From the NCBI GenBank assembly GCA_904846145.1, contig CAJGZL010000001.1, positions 2,294,001-2,358,000 on the forward strand: DNA of 64,000 nt, read 5' to 3'. A program made the position numbers and the translations under genes. Of the stretch, positions 7,835 through 17,195 are shown in pieces. The notes under the pieces were generated by a model that did no database searches, had not been told where the DNA came from, and was given only the letters and a program-made list of their open reading frames with translations. This stretch comes from Psychrobacter immobilis (GTDB lineage Bacteria > Pseudomonadota > Gammaproteobacteria > Pseudomonadales > Moraxellaceae). Numbering within the stretch: the first letter of the stretch is position 1; each line of letters begins with the position of its first letter.

Positions 7835-8374
7835 ATGCTAATGTTGCTAGGTATGGGCGTGCTCAGTACCGTAACTGTTTTTTATTTAACTAAAAAAGGC
7901 TGGCATGCGCTGCATAAGGCGGTTGGTATTACGCCAGGGGTACTAATTTATCAAAACCCGCAAGCGCCATTGTCTATCAAGACCTTAATTTGGCGGAATC
8001 TAAGCTTGAATAAGCACCATTTAACGCATCTTTCAGAGTTACAATTGCGTCAGCTACAATACATCGATAAAAAGATAGACCTCTATCAAAGCTATCAGCA
8101 GTCTGTAAAGCAGCAGAGTATTACCCCTGCGCTAACAGAGCAGCAGTTTGTATTACATAAGCTGCTGCATACACGCTTGGCAGAAATGCTAGCGAGTTAT
8201 CATCAGCTGGTCAGCATGACTACTCACGCTGATAAAAGAGCTGAGGCCAATCAGCTTTTGCAAAATTTGCTCTACAACATTGAGCAGCGCATAGATAATT
8301 TATTGGTACAGATTGAAAATAACAATTTGCAAGATCTACGAGTGATGAAGCAGTATATGGATAGCCAAGATTAG
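7835..8374 (+). CDS. Unknown membrane-anchored protein, third gene of the triad
   Basis: A 179-residue protein with one N-terminal membrane segment (about residues 2-18) and a helical, Gln/Leu-rich remainder. LQLRQLQYIDKKIDLYQSYQ (about 69-88), QQFVLHKLLHTRLAEMLASY (about 105-124) and LLYNIEQRIDNLLVQ (about 152-166) align by pattern with helices of the two upstream proteins. It starts nine bases after the second gene, so one operon is likely. It lacks the calcium loop of the middle gene. A terminator follows at 8571. No function can be assigned. Confidence 0.7.
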   Translation: MLMLLGMGVLSTVTVFYLTKKGWHALHKAVGITPGVLIYQNPQAPLSIKTLIWRNLSLNKHHLTHLSELQLRQLQYIDKKIDLYQSYQQSVKQQSITPALTEQQFVLHKLLHTRLAEMLASYHQLVSMTTHADKRAEANQLLQNLLYNIEQRIDNLLVQIENNNLQDLRVMKQYMDSQD

Positions 8375-8429
8375 ATTACATAATAGTGAATTCATGAATT
8401 AGTAGTGAATCCACAAATTATTATCTTTT

Positions 8430-8450
8430 GTAGGGTGCGCCCAGCGCACC
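8430..8450 (+). repeat. REP-like palindrome (GTAGGGTGCG type)
   Basis: GTAG is followed by a hairpin with stem GGTGCGC / GCGCACC (8434-8440 and 8444-8450). The same layout recurs at 54602, 54648 and 61940. Confidence 0.75.
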
Positions 8451-8509
8451 GATTATTAGTCACAATCTCGTTACCTTTGCGAATATTGTATCTTATGCTT
8501 TATCTAGCT

Positions 8510-8530
8510 CGTGGGTTAGCACCCACGCTA
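8510..8530 (-). repeat. REP-like palindrome (GTAGCGTGGGT type)
   Basis: Stem CGTGGGT (8510-8516) pairs with ACCCACG (8521-8527). Read on the minus strand it starts with TAGCGTGGGT, the same family as the element at 38528. Confidence 0.7.
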
Positions 8531-8570
8531 TCTCTTTTCATTATGAATAAAATTAAATCAAATTAATAAA

Positions 8571-8608
8571 AAAGCGCTCAACGATAAATAATCATCGAGC
8601 GCTTTTTT
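8571..8608. terminator. Bidirectional terminator between the unknown triad and rluB
   Basis: Stem AAAGCGCTC (8571-8579) pairs with GAGCGCTTT (8597-8605), and T or A tracts extend on both sides. It serves the triad on the plus strand and rluB on the minus strand. Confidence 0.85.
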
Positions 8609-8622
8609 ATTATTGAAACAAT

Positions 8623-9555
8623 CTAGCGTTTATTATTACGATCGCGCCCATTGCTTGAGTTGCGCGAACCGCGACTAGCTGGGCTACCGCTAGTTTTGGG
8701 CTTACCATCAGTACCAGTATTACGATTGTTCTCACTACGACGCGCTTTGAGCGGTTTATTTTTAATACGCTCTTGCTTCTCTTTAGCTGCACCATGTAGA
8801 CCTGTACCATAGCGCGGACGTAGATTAACTAAATCTGTTAACGTATTAATTTCCTTTTTGTCGAGCTCCAAAAAGCGACCGGTACGTAGCTCTTTTGGCA
8901 AAGCAATACTGCCATAGCTGGTACGTAGTAGACGACTGACCTTGAGACCTTGCGACTCAAATAGACGACGTACTTCGCGATTACGACCTTCTTTTAGTTT
9001 GACGTGATACCATTTATTGACGCCTTCACCGCCGCCGTCTTTGATATCTTCAAACTGCGCCATACCATCTTCTAACATTACCCCAGAAGTCAGGTTGCGA
9101 GCGATCTCAGAAGTGACTTCGCCTAATACGCGTACTGCATATTCGCGAGTAATCTCATTAGACGGATGCATCAAGCGATGCGCCATCTCGCCATCATTAG
9201 TAAACAATAGCAGCCCTGATGAGTTAATATCCAAACGACCGACCATGACCCAGCGATCATGAGTCAGTTTTGGCAAACGCTCAAATACTGTTGGACGACC
9301 TTCTGGATCATTGGCTGAGCAAATCTCGCCTTCGGGCTTGTAGTAGGCAATAACGCGGCGGCGTTTTTCGCTCTCAGCGGTATACTTGATCTGACGACCA
9401 TCGACGCGAATCTCATCACCAGGGCTGACCCGATCGCCAATAGTAGCAGGGCCATTATTGACACTGACACGACCCGCTTTTATCACTTCTTCCATCTGAC
9501 GGCGTGAGCCAAGACCCATGCGAGCGAGGGCTTTTTGTAGTTTTTCATCTTGCAT
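8623..9555 (-). CDS. rluB: 23S rRNA pseudouridine synthase RluB-type
   Basis: Isomerises a uridine in 23S rRNA helix 80 to pseudouridine (U2605 in E. coli). An N-terminal S4 RNA-binding domain (KLQKALARMGLGSRRQMEE) is followed by the catalytic domain with the Asp-containing motif GRLDINSSGLLLFTNDG near residue 130 and the RNREVRRLFES segment. The start at 9555 is chosen over an ATG 22 codons upstream because AAGGAT lies at the right distance and the S4 domain begins immediately. The last 55 residues are a basic, Asn/Ser/Arg-rich disordered tail, seen in related enzymes. RluE/RluF relatives are less likely given length and tail. Confidence 0.9.
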   Translation of the reverse strand: MQDEKLQKALARMGLGSRRQMEEVIKAGRVSVNNGPATIGDRVSPGDEIRVDGRQIKYTAESEKRRRVIAYYKPEGEICSANDPEGRPTVFERLPKLTHDRWVMVGRLDINSSGLLLFTNDGEMAHRLMHPSNEITREYAVRVLGEVTSEIARNLTSGVMLEDGMAQFEDIKDGGGEGVNKWYHVKLKEGRNREVRRLFESQGLKVSRLLRTSYGSIALPKELRTGRFLELDKKEINTLTDLVNLRPRYGTGLHGAAKEKQERIKNKPLKARRSENNRNTGTDGKPKTSGSPASRGSRNSSNGRDRNNKR

Positions 9556-9781
9556 AACGATATCCTTGAATCGGTATAGTTTACATTTCTCAATGTAGTG
9601 AATAGGGTAGATAATACGCATTATGCGCAGGTCGCTATTCTACGCTATTTATAGCTATAATACAGCTTTTGATAGTTATAATTTTAGAGCACTATTAAAG
9701 TACTAAAGGATATTTTTTTATAAGAACTCATATATCTTTGAATCAAAAATGCGAATATTAAAGATAATAGATGTGTTTTTT

Positions 9782-9803
9782 AATTAATAAGAGTTTATTA
9801 ATT
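9782..9803. promoter_or_regulatory. Palindrome over the predicted -35 region of the capsule promoter
   Basis: AATTAATAA (9782-9790) and TTATTAATT (9795-9803) are perfect 9-bp inverted repeats around a 4-bp spacer. They sit directly upstream of, and overlap, the -35 position that fits the extended -10 at 9816-9824. This makes a plausible operator for the capsule operon; the protein is unknown. Confidence 0.45.
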
Positions 9804-9815
9804 CGTAACCAATTA

Positions 9816-9824
9816 TGCTATTAT
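9816..9824 (+). promoter_or_regulatory. Candidate extended -10 promoter of the capsule operon
   Basis: TGCTATTAT (TG, one base, TATTAT at 9819-9824) lies about 100 bp upstream of wza. The -35 (TTATTA near 9795) is poor, as often seen with extended -10 promoters. Confidence 0.45.
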
Positions 9825-9863
9825 GGCTTTTTTTGTAATACAGATAAGATATTGATATAAAGA

Positions 9864-9890
9864 CAGCTTTGGTTGGTTGTTGGTAACTAC
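9864..9890 (+). promoter_or_regulatory. JUMPStart-like leader element before wza
   Basis: The untranslated leader contains CAGCTTTGG (9864-9872) and then GTTGGTAACTAC (9879-9890). This is loosely reminiscent of the JUMPStart/ops sequence at polysaccharide operons, where CAG...TTTGG precedes GGCGGTAG. The match to the ops core is imperfect, so this is a suggestion only. Confidence 0.25.
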
Positions 9891-9923
9891 TATCTATTCC
9901 TAGGGTTTATAAAGGTTTTTATT

Positions 9924-11024
9924 ATGGGTCACTCCTCTAAGCTATTAGGTGCAACCAGCTTACTACTAATCAGTTTGTTATCTGGCTGCGCGACTGTCAA
10001 CTCTGGTCTACAATCAGGTGATTTACCGCCAGTAGGGAGCTTTACTGCTGAGAATGGTTTACAGTTTACGGTTCAGCCTTTGAGCTTAGCCACCTTGCCA
10101 GCACCACAAGTCACCATACCTACTAATGATATCTATCAGCTTATTAATAGCTCTACTAAGAAAGAATATCGTATTGCCCAAGGTGATGTTTTGAGTATCA
10201 ATTTGGTTGGTTACCCTGATATTAGATCACTACCTGTAACTGGTAATGATAGCAACCCTTCGGCATCTGGATATCCTGTTGATCAACAAGGCTATATTCA
10301 GTTTCCACTTATTGGGCGGATCAAAGCCAGTGGTATGAGTGTGCCTACCTTTACTGCTACTCTGCAAAACAGATTACAACGCTACCTAAAGTACTCTGAT
10401 CCACAAGTCAAGATTATCAATTACCGTGGTAATAAGTTCTTTATCGACGGCGAAGTTAAGCAGCCTGGCGAGTTTTCTATAGAAGATGCGCCTGTATCGT
10501 TATACAGCGCGATCTCTATGGCAGGCGGTGCTACAGTCGAAGGTGACTCTAACAATATTATATTAACTAGAAATGGTAGGAACTATGATTTAAGCTTGCA
10601 AGCATTGCGGCAAATAGGCTCATCAGGTAATCAGATCTATTTGCAAGATGGCGATTCTATCCATGTGAATAGTCAAAGTCGCAATAGAGTCTACGTACTG
10701 GGTGAATTTGGTAAAGTTGCACCTGTGCCAATACTGGAGCAAGGACTCAGCTTAGCGCAAGTATTAGGTGAATCACAAGGCCTAAACTCATTTACGGCCA
10801 ACGCTGCTAAGGTGTATGTGGTACGTGATAACCCAGAGTATCGACATACTCACATCTACTATGTCGATATGCAGACTATTACCAATCTTGCGCTAGCCAA
10901 CCGCTTTGAGATGCAGCCTAATGATATTCTGTATGTCGATCCTACTGGCTTGACGCGTTGGAGCCGTGTGATCAACTCATTATTACCTTCTACCTCAGCG
11001 ATCAGAAGCTTCGCCACATTATAG
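9924..11024 (+). CDS. wza: Outer-membrane polysaccharide export lipoprotein Wza
   Basis: Wza forms the octameric outer-membrane channel for capsular polysaccharide. The start at 9924 is chosen because AAAGG lies just upstream and it gives a clean lipoprotein signal peptide ending in LLSGC, with Cys22 as the lipidated residue; an ATG 17 codons upstream would bury the signal. A polysaccharide export domain (about 80-160, with RIAQGDVLSINL and YPVDQQGYIQFPLIGRI) is followed by two SLBB-type domains (FIDGEVKQPGEFS and VYVLGEFGKVAPVPI). The C-terminal amphipathic helix region is present. It is the first gene of the capsule locus; wzb follows after 12 bp. Confidence 0.95.
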   Translation: MGHSSKLLGATSLLLISLLSGCATVNSGLQSGDLPPVGSFTAENGLQFTVQPLSLATLPAPQVTIPTNDIYQLINSSTKKEYRIAQGDVLSINLVGYPDIRSLPVTGNDSNPSASGYPVDQQGYIQFPLIGRIKASGMSVPTFTATLQNRLQRYLKYSDPQVKIINYRGNKFFIDGEVKQPGEFSIEDAPVSLYSAISMAGGATVEGDSNNIILTRNGRNYDLSLQALRQIGSSGNQIYLQDGDSIHVNSQSRNRVYVLGEFGKVAPVPILEQGLSLAQVLGESQGLNSFTANAAKVYVVRDNPEYRHTHIYYVDMQTITNLALANRFEMQPNDILYVDPTGLTRWSRVINSLLPSTSAIRSFATL

Positions 11025-11036
11025 AAGGTAAACATT

Positions 11037-11468
11037 ATGGCATTCGAAAATATTTTAGTCGTCTGTGTAGGTAATATTTGTCGTAGTCCTATAGCTGAGG
11101 CATTACTCAAAGACAAGTATCCAGACAAACATATTGACTCTGCAGGTCTGGGTGCCTTAGTAGGTAATCCTGTGGATCCTAACTCGCAAGAGGTTATGAA
11201 CCCCTACAACATAGATATGTCGAATCATGTTGCCAAGCAAATTGATGAGCAACTGGTCATGACAGCAGACTTGATATTCACTATGTCAGATAGTCAAACC
11301 AAATGGATCGAAGAGCGCTGGCCACATTGCCGTGGTAAGACCTTTCGAATTGGTCATTGGATCGACAAAGACATTGCAGATCCTCATCGGCACGAAAAAG
11401 CGGCGTTCGAGACAGCTAGAGAAGATATTATGCACAGTTTAGTGCCTTGGACTGATAGAATCAGCTAA
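11037..11468 (+). CDS. wzb: Low-molecular-weight protein-tyrosine phosphatase Wzb
   Basis: Removes phosphate from the tyrosine kinase Wzc, permitting cycling needed for capsule assembly. The 143-residue protein has the P-loop CVGNICRS with nucleophile Cys10 and Arg16, and the general-acid motif ADPHR with Asp115. It starts 12 bp after wza, preceded by GAAGG, and is followed by wzc after a 121-bp gap. Confidence 0.96.
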   Translation: MAFENILVVCVGNICRSPIAEALLKDKYPDKHIDSAGLGALVGNPVDPNSQEVMNPYNIDMSNHVAKQIDEQLVMTADLIFTMSDSQTKWIEERWPHCRGKTFRIGHWIDKDIADPHRHEKAAFETAREDIMHSLVPWTDRIS

Positions 11469-11589
11469 GCTATCATTTCTCGACTTTATTAGTACTAGGC
11501 TCTATCAGCATTGAGCTTTAGTAGTACCAAGTGATAGATATTGAGCGGTTAATAACCAATAATGACTTTTAAGTGGCGACAATACAGAT

Positions 11590-13797
11590 ATGACTACCGA
11601 CTTGCAACAAGCACCTAATGCTAAAGATAATACTAGTGATAACGATGAGATAGATCTATTAGCACTACTATTTACAGTACTAAAAGGTTGGAAAACCATC
11701 CTGTTATTAGCATTATTAGGCCTAGCGATAGGGGTCCTTTATGGACGCTATGTCAATCCAACTTTTCAGTCAGATGCACTTATTCAAATCGATGAAAAGT
11801 CATCAGGGATATCTGCTCTAGGAGCAGATATATCCGATTTGGTGGCATCCAATGCTAGCCCTGCGCAAACAGAGTCGGAGCTCATTAAGTCACGTATGGT
11901 TTTAGAGCCGGTAGTCAATCTATTGAATCTACGCGTGCGTTTAAGCAATCCTGAGATCGGCTTTATTGATCGAATAGCAGCCAATCGTGTACATAGTCAA
12001 ATTAATACACCTGAAGGCGTCGCGCTCAAAACTGAGAGCGGTCAAGCAGAAGTTAGTCATTTTGATGTGTCACAAGGGTATCTTAATAAGACTTTTACTT
12101 TAGCAAGATCTGAGTCAGGATATACCCTGAGTAATGATTTGGATGATTTTAAAGGTCAGTTTAATCAGCCGCAACAGTTTAAAGGGGTTGACGGTTATAT
12201 TCATCTTACCGTCGATGATCTACCCGCTATTGGCGATACTGTCAACATTACTAAGCAGTCTTTAAAAGTCACCACAGATGCTATTAATAGTAGACTATCG
12301 GTAGTAGAGAGAGGTAAGCAAACGGGAATCATCCAGTTGTCCATGACTGGCGCAGATCAGCAACAAGTGAGCTTAGTACTCAAAGAAATTATCTTATCTT
12401 ATATTGCTCAAAACCAGTCACGCGGCACGGAAGAAACAACGAAGACTCTTGCTTTTATGGAAACCCAAATTCCACTATTAAGGCAAAGACTAGAAGAATC
12501 AGAAGCAGTCTTCAATGACTTCCGTGAAAAGAACGGCACTATTGATGTCGCTCAAGAAGCACAGCTGCTGTTGACAGAAAACGCAAATATTGACGCTCAA
12601 CTCAACGAGCTTAATCTCAAAAAAGCAGATTTGACTACTTATTATACCGAAGAGCATCCTTTAGTTATTCAGATCAACGAGCAGATTGCAGTACTTAACG
12701 CTAGACGCCAACAGATAGATAATACTATCGGTGGTTTGCCTGAGATTCAAAGAGAGTTTTTGAAGTTATCGCAAGATACCGAAATCAATAGAGAGATATA
12801 TCTGACCTTACTCAAAAACTATCAACAGCTGCAAGTTGCTAAAGCAGGTCAAACAGGTTTTGCCCGTATTATTGATTTGCCTATCGATACCTTTAAAGCG
12901 ATAGCACCTAAAAAACTACAGATATGGATATTAGCTTTACTGTTAGGTGGCATGCTAGGCACGATGATAGTACTAGTCAAAAATCTACTAAGAAATGCCG
13001 TGCAAGACCCTGATCGCCTTGAAGCTAAGACAGGTATACCTGTTATCGCTACGATTCCACGGTCGCCATTATTATCCCGTTTGGGTAAAGGTAAACAGTC
13101 ATCCAGTCGTTTATTGGCTTATACCGATAGCCATGGCACCACTTATGAGGCGATAAAAAGCCTTAGAACCAATCTTATGTTTGCGATGCCATCACAGGGT
13201 AAGATCGGTGATCGGGCAAAAGTTATTTTAATTACAGGGGAGAGCCCAGGAGTGGGTAAATCCTTTATCTCCTCGAACTTATCTGAGGTTTTTGCACAGC
13301 TTAATAAAAAGGTATTAATTATCGATGCCGATATGCGCTTAGGTAAGTTGCATGAGATGTTTAATACTACCCAAGACAATGGCTTAGGCGATTATTTGGC
13401 AAAAGGTGCCAATCTATTAAATGTTATTCATCCTACTGAGCTGGATAATGTCGACTTTATGCCTAGAGGGCAACACCCCTCTAACCCAGCATCCTTATTA
13501 TCAGGCAATAAATTTGCAAATATGATGCGTGAGCTAAATAAACATTATGACTTTATTATTATTGATACACCGCCTCTCTTAGCGGCCTCAGATCCTATTA
13601 TTATTTCACAATATGCTGACAAGATCTTGATGGTCATTCGCTATGACAAGTCTATCGAAGGGCAAGTGAAATACGCCGTTAAGCAAATGCACAAGGCTAA
13701 TATTCATGTCGATGGTATTATTCTTAATGATGTGCAGCAGGGACTATTAAGTAAATATAGCTATCACTATACCTATAGCTATGGTGATAATAAATAA
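11590..13797 (+). CDS. wzc: Capsule tyrosine autokinase / chain-length regulator Wzc
   Basis: An inner-membrane polysaccharide co-polymerase with a cytoplasmic BY-kinase domain. Two membrane segments lie near residues 33-55 and 440-462, flanking a large periplasmic Wzz-like region with coiled coil around 285-400. The kinase has Walker A GESPGVGKS (about 550-558), Walker A' IIDADMR (about 577-583) and Walker B IIIDTPP (about 656-662). The C-terminus is a tyrosine cluster with Tyr at 723, 725, 727, 729 and 731, the autophosphorylation tail. It works with Wza and Wzb to control polymer length and export. Confidence 0.96.
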   Translation: MTTDLQQAPNAKDNTSDNDEIDLLALLFTVLKGWKTILLLALLGLAIGVLYGRYVNPTFQSDALIQIDEKSSGISALGADISDLVASNASPAQTESELIKSRMVLEPVVNLLNLRVRLSNPEIGFIDRIAANRVHSQINTPEGVALKTESGQAEVSHFDVSQGYLNKTFTLARSESGYTLSNDLDDFKGQFNQPQQFKGVDGYIHLTVDDLPAIGDTVNITKQSLKVTTDAINSRLSVVERGKQTGIIQLSMTGADQQQVSLVLKEIILSYIAQNQSRGTEETTKTLAFMETQIPLLRQRLEESEAVFNDFREKNGTIDVAQEAQLLLTENANIDAQLNELNLKKADLTTYYTEEHPLVIQINEQIAVLNARRQQIDNTIGGLPEIQREFLKLSQDTEINREIYLTLLKNYQQLQVAKAGQTGFARIIDLPIDTFKAIAPKKLQIWILALLLGGMLGTMIVLVKNLLRNAVQDPDRLEAKTGIPVIATIPRSPLLSRLGKGKQSSSRLLAYTDSHGTTYEAIKSLRTNLMFAMPSQGKIGDRAKVILITGESPGVGKSFISSNLSEVFAQLNKKVLIIDADMRLGKLHEMFNTTQDNGLGDYLAKGANLLNVIHPTELDNVDFMPRGQHPSNPASLLSGNKFANMMRELNKHYDFIIIDTPPLLAASDPIIISQYADKILMVIRYDKSIEGQVKYAVKQMHKANIHVDGIILNDVQQGLLSKYSYHYTYSYGDNK

Positions 13798-13899
13798 TAC
13801 AATAATAGATTACTATGTAACATATATAGGGTTATTAGGTAATAAATGTTACAATCCATACCTTAAATAGCGACCTGTTATGTTAAGAGAACCTGCTTT

Positions 13900-15909
13900 A
13901 TGTCAAGAGAATCTGAATCTAATAGTACTGATATGAACTTAGTCAAAAACGCTTGGTCACGGCGTGGTGTTCAATATCTATTAGCATTGCCGCGCAGTAG
14001 CAAACGGGCTATTCTGATCTCAGCTGACTTTATTATGGCAGTTGTTTGTTTATACCTAGCTATTGCAGCACGATATGGCTACATAGGTAATCATATTAGT
14101 CTATTAAGACTATGTTTATATGCTTTGATTCCAGTTATCGGGCTTTATGCTATAGGTTTTTACAAAGGCATTGCTCGTAGCTTTTTTTATGCTTCTATGG
14201 GTAGTGTTTTGCAGTTGTTTTTTGTACTTATTGTCATTGCGCAAACCGCACTGTATTTCCAATTGGCACCCAGTATCCCTCGAGCCGTTCCAATTTTATT
14301 TTTATTTCTATTTTTTATTTGGTTATGGAACAGCCGTCTGACCATTAGAGAGTTATTAGCACGCCTGCAAGGTCAACGTCAGCACCCTCGCAATATGGAT
14401 GATTATGACGATGTGCTTATTTATGGTGCAGGGGAGGCGGGTAAAGAGTTATTAGAGGGACTAAAAAACTCGCATAAGTATAATGTAGTTGCTTTTATTG
14501 ATGATGATATTCAGCTTAAAGGGGCTTATATACTGGGTAAACGTATTTATGATGCTGATGAACTGGTAGAGTTGGTTGCTAAGCTTGATATCTCTCAAAT
14601 ATTCTTAGCTATGCCCTCTATTAGCCGCGCTCGTAAGAGACAAATTATCGACAAATTAGCTGGCATCTCTATTCAGATAAAAGAGCTACCAAGCCTAGAA
14701 GAGATCGCAGATGGCAAAGTCACGGTCAGCAGTATGCGCAAGGTCGATATCCTAGATGTCTTAGACCGTCAAACGGTTCAACCAGTCGCCAGTCTGTTAC
14801 AGCTTAATATCACTGATAAATGTGTGCTAGTGACAGGTGCGGGCGGCTCTATTGGCAGTGAGCTATGCCGACAGATTGTAAAAAATCAGCCTAAGCTTGT
14901 GGTACTCTATGAGCTATCTGAATTTGCGCTCTATAGTATCCATCAAGAGCTGATCGCCAAAGTCGCTAGCAAAGATATTTATAATGGCATTCAAGTTATC
15001 GCCATCATCGGTAACGTAACCAATCAGGATCATTTAACACGAATACTTAAACGCTATCAGATTCAAACCGTATATCATGCTGCCGCTTATAAACATGTTC
15101 CTATTGTTGAGCATAATCCGTTTGAAGGGGTTATAAACAATAGCAAGGGTACTTACCACTGTGCGCGTGCTGCTATCGAAGCTAAGGTTGCGACCTTTGT
15201 GCTAATCTCAACCGATAAGGCAGTCAGACCGACTAATGTGATGGGAGCCTCCAAACGTCTAGCGGAGCTGGTCTGTCAAGCGCTTAGTCAAAAAAATAAT
15301 CCAAATAATAATCATACGCTTATCAGTATGGTACGCTTCGGTAATGTGCTCGGCTCTTCAGGCTCAGTAGTACCTGTATTTACTAAGCAGATTGAAAAGG
15401 GTCAGCCCATTACGGTGACCCATCCTGATGTTACCCGTTACTTTATGACGATTCCAGAGGCGGCAAACTTAGTTATTCAAGCTGGCGCAATGGCTAAAGG
15501 CGGTGAAGTATTTGTATTGGATATGGGTGATCCTGTGAAGATAGTGGATCTTGCACAGCGTATGATCCAGTTGAGCGGTCATGAGGTAAAAGATGATAAG
15601 CATCCTGACGGTGATATTGAGATCACATTTACAGGTCTACGTCCTGGTGAAAAGCTATATGAAGAGCTGATCATCGGTGAGGATAATGTGCAAGATACGG
15701 ATCATCCGCTTATCATGCAAGCGATGGAGCATAGCTATCCATTAAATGATCTTGAAGACATTTTATTTCAGCTGGCTGATAAAGCTAACCAGCAGGATCT
15801 AATGTGGCTAAAAGATCAGTTTAAATGTTATGTAGTAGGTTATAAGGAAGGGATGTCTAATGATGAATTGGCGGTTAATAAAAATAACACTATTAAAGAG
15901 GTTAGTTGA
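13900..15909 (+). CDS. pglF: Membrane UDP-GlcNAc 4,6-dehydratase, PglF/WbpM/Gdr type
   Basis: A 669-residue protein with four N-terminal membrane helices (about 30-145), a CoA-binding-like Rossmann domain (LIYGAGEAGKE near 173-183) and a C-terminal extended SDR domain with TGAGGSIGSE near 311-320 and STDKAVRPTNVMG near 435-447. In this family STDK replaces the usual YxxxK context. These enzymes convert UDP-GlcNAc to UDP-2-acetamido-2,6-dideoxy-D-xylo-4-hexulose with retention at C5. In this locus it most likely feeds the diamino-trideoxy-D-glucose branch together with the DegT aminotransferase at 31601 and the acyltransferase at 30506. Its 3' end overlaps wzx by 4 bp. Confidence 0.92.
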   Translation: MSRESESNSTDMNLVKNAWSRRGVQYLLALPRSSKRAILISADFIMAVVCLYLAIAARYGYIGNHISLLRLCLYALIPVIGLYAIGFYKGIARSFFYASMGSVLQLFFVLIVIAQTALYFQLAPSIPRAVPILFLFLFFIWLWNSRLTIRELLARLQGQRQHPRNMDDYDDVLIYGAGEAGKELLEGLKNSHKYNVVAFIDDDIQLKGAYILGKRIYDADELVELVAKLDISQIFLAMPSISRARKRQIIDKLAGISIQIKELPSLEEIADGKVTVSSMRKVDILDVLDRQTVQPVASLLQLNITDKCVLVTGAGGSIGSELCRQIVKNQPKLVVLYELSEFALYSIHQELIAKVASKDIYNGIQVIAIIGNVTNQDHLTRILKRYQIQTVYHAAAYKHVPIVEHNPFEGVINNSKGTYHCARAAIEAKVATFVLISTDKAVRPTNVMGASKRLAELVCQALSQKNNPNNNHTLISMVRFGNVLGSSGSVVPVFTKQIEKGQPITVTHPDVTRYFMTIPEAANLVIQAGAMAKGGEVFVLDMGDPVKIVDLAQRMIQLSGHEVKDDKHPDGDIEITFTGLRPGEKLYEELIIGEDNVQDTDHPLIMQAMEHSYPLNDLEDILFQLADKANQQDLMWLKDQFKCYVVGYKEGMSNDELAVNKNNTIKEVS

Positions 15910-17195
15910 TACTTTTTAATATGATAAAAACTAAAAAAACAAGCTTCGTGAATGGTGCAGGAATTTATTTAGTTTCAAATATTCTCAATGCGGTTATACC
16001 ATTTATTTTATTGCCTATATTGACACGCTACTTGAGCCCTACAGAATATGGCGAAGTAGCTATGTTTCAAGTGTTGCTAGGAGCACTAAGTGCCTTTGTG
16101 GGAGTTGTATTTGTAGGAGCTGCTGGTAGAAAGTACTATGACTCTGATCTCAGCAGAGAGGAGTTGGCTGAGTTTATTGGGTCTTGTATTCAGCTAATTG
16201 CAATATTCTCAATTATTGTATTTTCAGTACTTTTTATCTTTCAAAGACAGTTTTCTGAGTGGTTGAGTCTTAAGCCTACTTATGTGCTATTCGCAGTACT
16301 AGTAGCTTCTTGTGGTGTTATAATAAATGTACGCTTAGGTCAATGGCAAGTGAAAAAACAAGCATTTAAATATGGTGCTTTGCAAATATCACAAAGCTTG
16401 TTAAATATGCTTTTATCTTTGATACTAGTGGTAGTACTATTAAAAGGATCGGAAGGTCGGATAGATGCTCAAATAATAGCAAGTAGTGTTTTTTTAGTGA
16501 TTGCATTGTATTTATTAAAAAAAGACGATTTACTCAAGATATTTATCTGGCGAAAAGACTATTTAGCGGAAGCACTCAAATTTGGCATACCATTAATGCC
16601 TCATATTGCTGGTGTTTTTTTGTTGACTACGGTCGATAGAATAGTAATTAATAGAGAGGTTGGATTGGCTGAAGCAGGAATCTATATGGTTGCTGTGCAG
16701 CTAACTGCGGCGGTAGGCATAGTGTTTGATGCTATTAATAAAGCTTATGTTCCTTGGTTATTCGAGCAATTAAAGGCTGATGAGTTAGCACAGAAACAAA
16801 AGATAGTAAAACTGACTTACGCTTGGTTTGTGCTAATCATATTGGGAGTGATGTTAGCCTTTGTGATTGGTCCGCCGCTGGTAGTTTTTATAGCAGGTGA
16901 GCAATATGCGCAAGCAGGCCAAGTGGTAGGTTGGCTTGCATTGGGTCAAGGATTTCAAGGTATGTATCTGATGGTTACTAATTATATATTCTATTCCAAA
17001 AGAACAGGTCTATTATCAATCGCTTCTATCAGCTCTGGTATTCTAAATTTAGTCTTGTTAATTATATTAGTCCGTATTTTTGGTTTAGAGGGTGCAGCCA
17101 TTGCTTTTGCTATCTCAATGGGCATTCGTTTCTTATTAACTTGGTGGATTGCACATAAACGTCACCCAATGCCTTGGTTTAGTTTTAAAGGTTAA
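15906..17195 (+). CDS. wzx: Polysaccharide flippase Wzx
   Basis: A 429-residue membrane protein with about 12 hydrophobic segments and an N-terminal Polysacc_synt pattern (GAGIYLVSNILNAVIPFILLPILTRYLSPTEYGE). It should translocate the undecaprenyl-diphosphate-linked repeat unit to the periplasm. The TTG at 15906 overlaps the preceding stop region and has GAGG four bases upstream; an ATG at 15921 is an alternative but too far from that site. It precedes the pseudaminic acid genes, fitting a Pse-containing repeat unit. Confidence 0.93.
   Translation: MILFNMIKTKKTSFVNGAGIYLVSNILNAVIPFILLPILTRYLSPTEYGEVAMFQVLLGALSAFVGVVFVGAAGRKYYDSDLSREELAEFIGSCIQLIAIFSIIVFSVLFIFQRQFSEWLSLKPTYVLFAVLVASCGVIINVRLGQWQVKKQAFKYGALQISQSLLNMLLSLILVVVLLKGSEGRIDAQIIASSVFLVIALYLLKKDDLLKIFIWRKDYLAEALKFGIPLMPHIAGVFLLTTVDRIVINREVGLAEAGIYMVAVQLTAAVGIVFDAINKAYVPWLFEQLKADELAQKQKIVKLTYAWFVLIILGVMLAFVIGPPLVVFIAGEQYAQAGQVVGWLALGQGFQGMYLMVTNYIFYSKRTGLLSIASISSGILNLVLLIILVRIFGLEGAAIAFAISMGIRFLLTWWIAHKRHPMPWFSFKG

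Noticed and set aside
13900..15909. The 669-residue dehydratase as the missing PseB
   Set aside because: Membrane-bound PglF/WbpM enzymes retain the C5 configuration and give the D-xylo product, which PseC does not use; soluble CapE is the better candidate.
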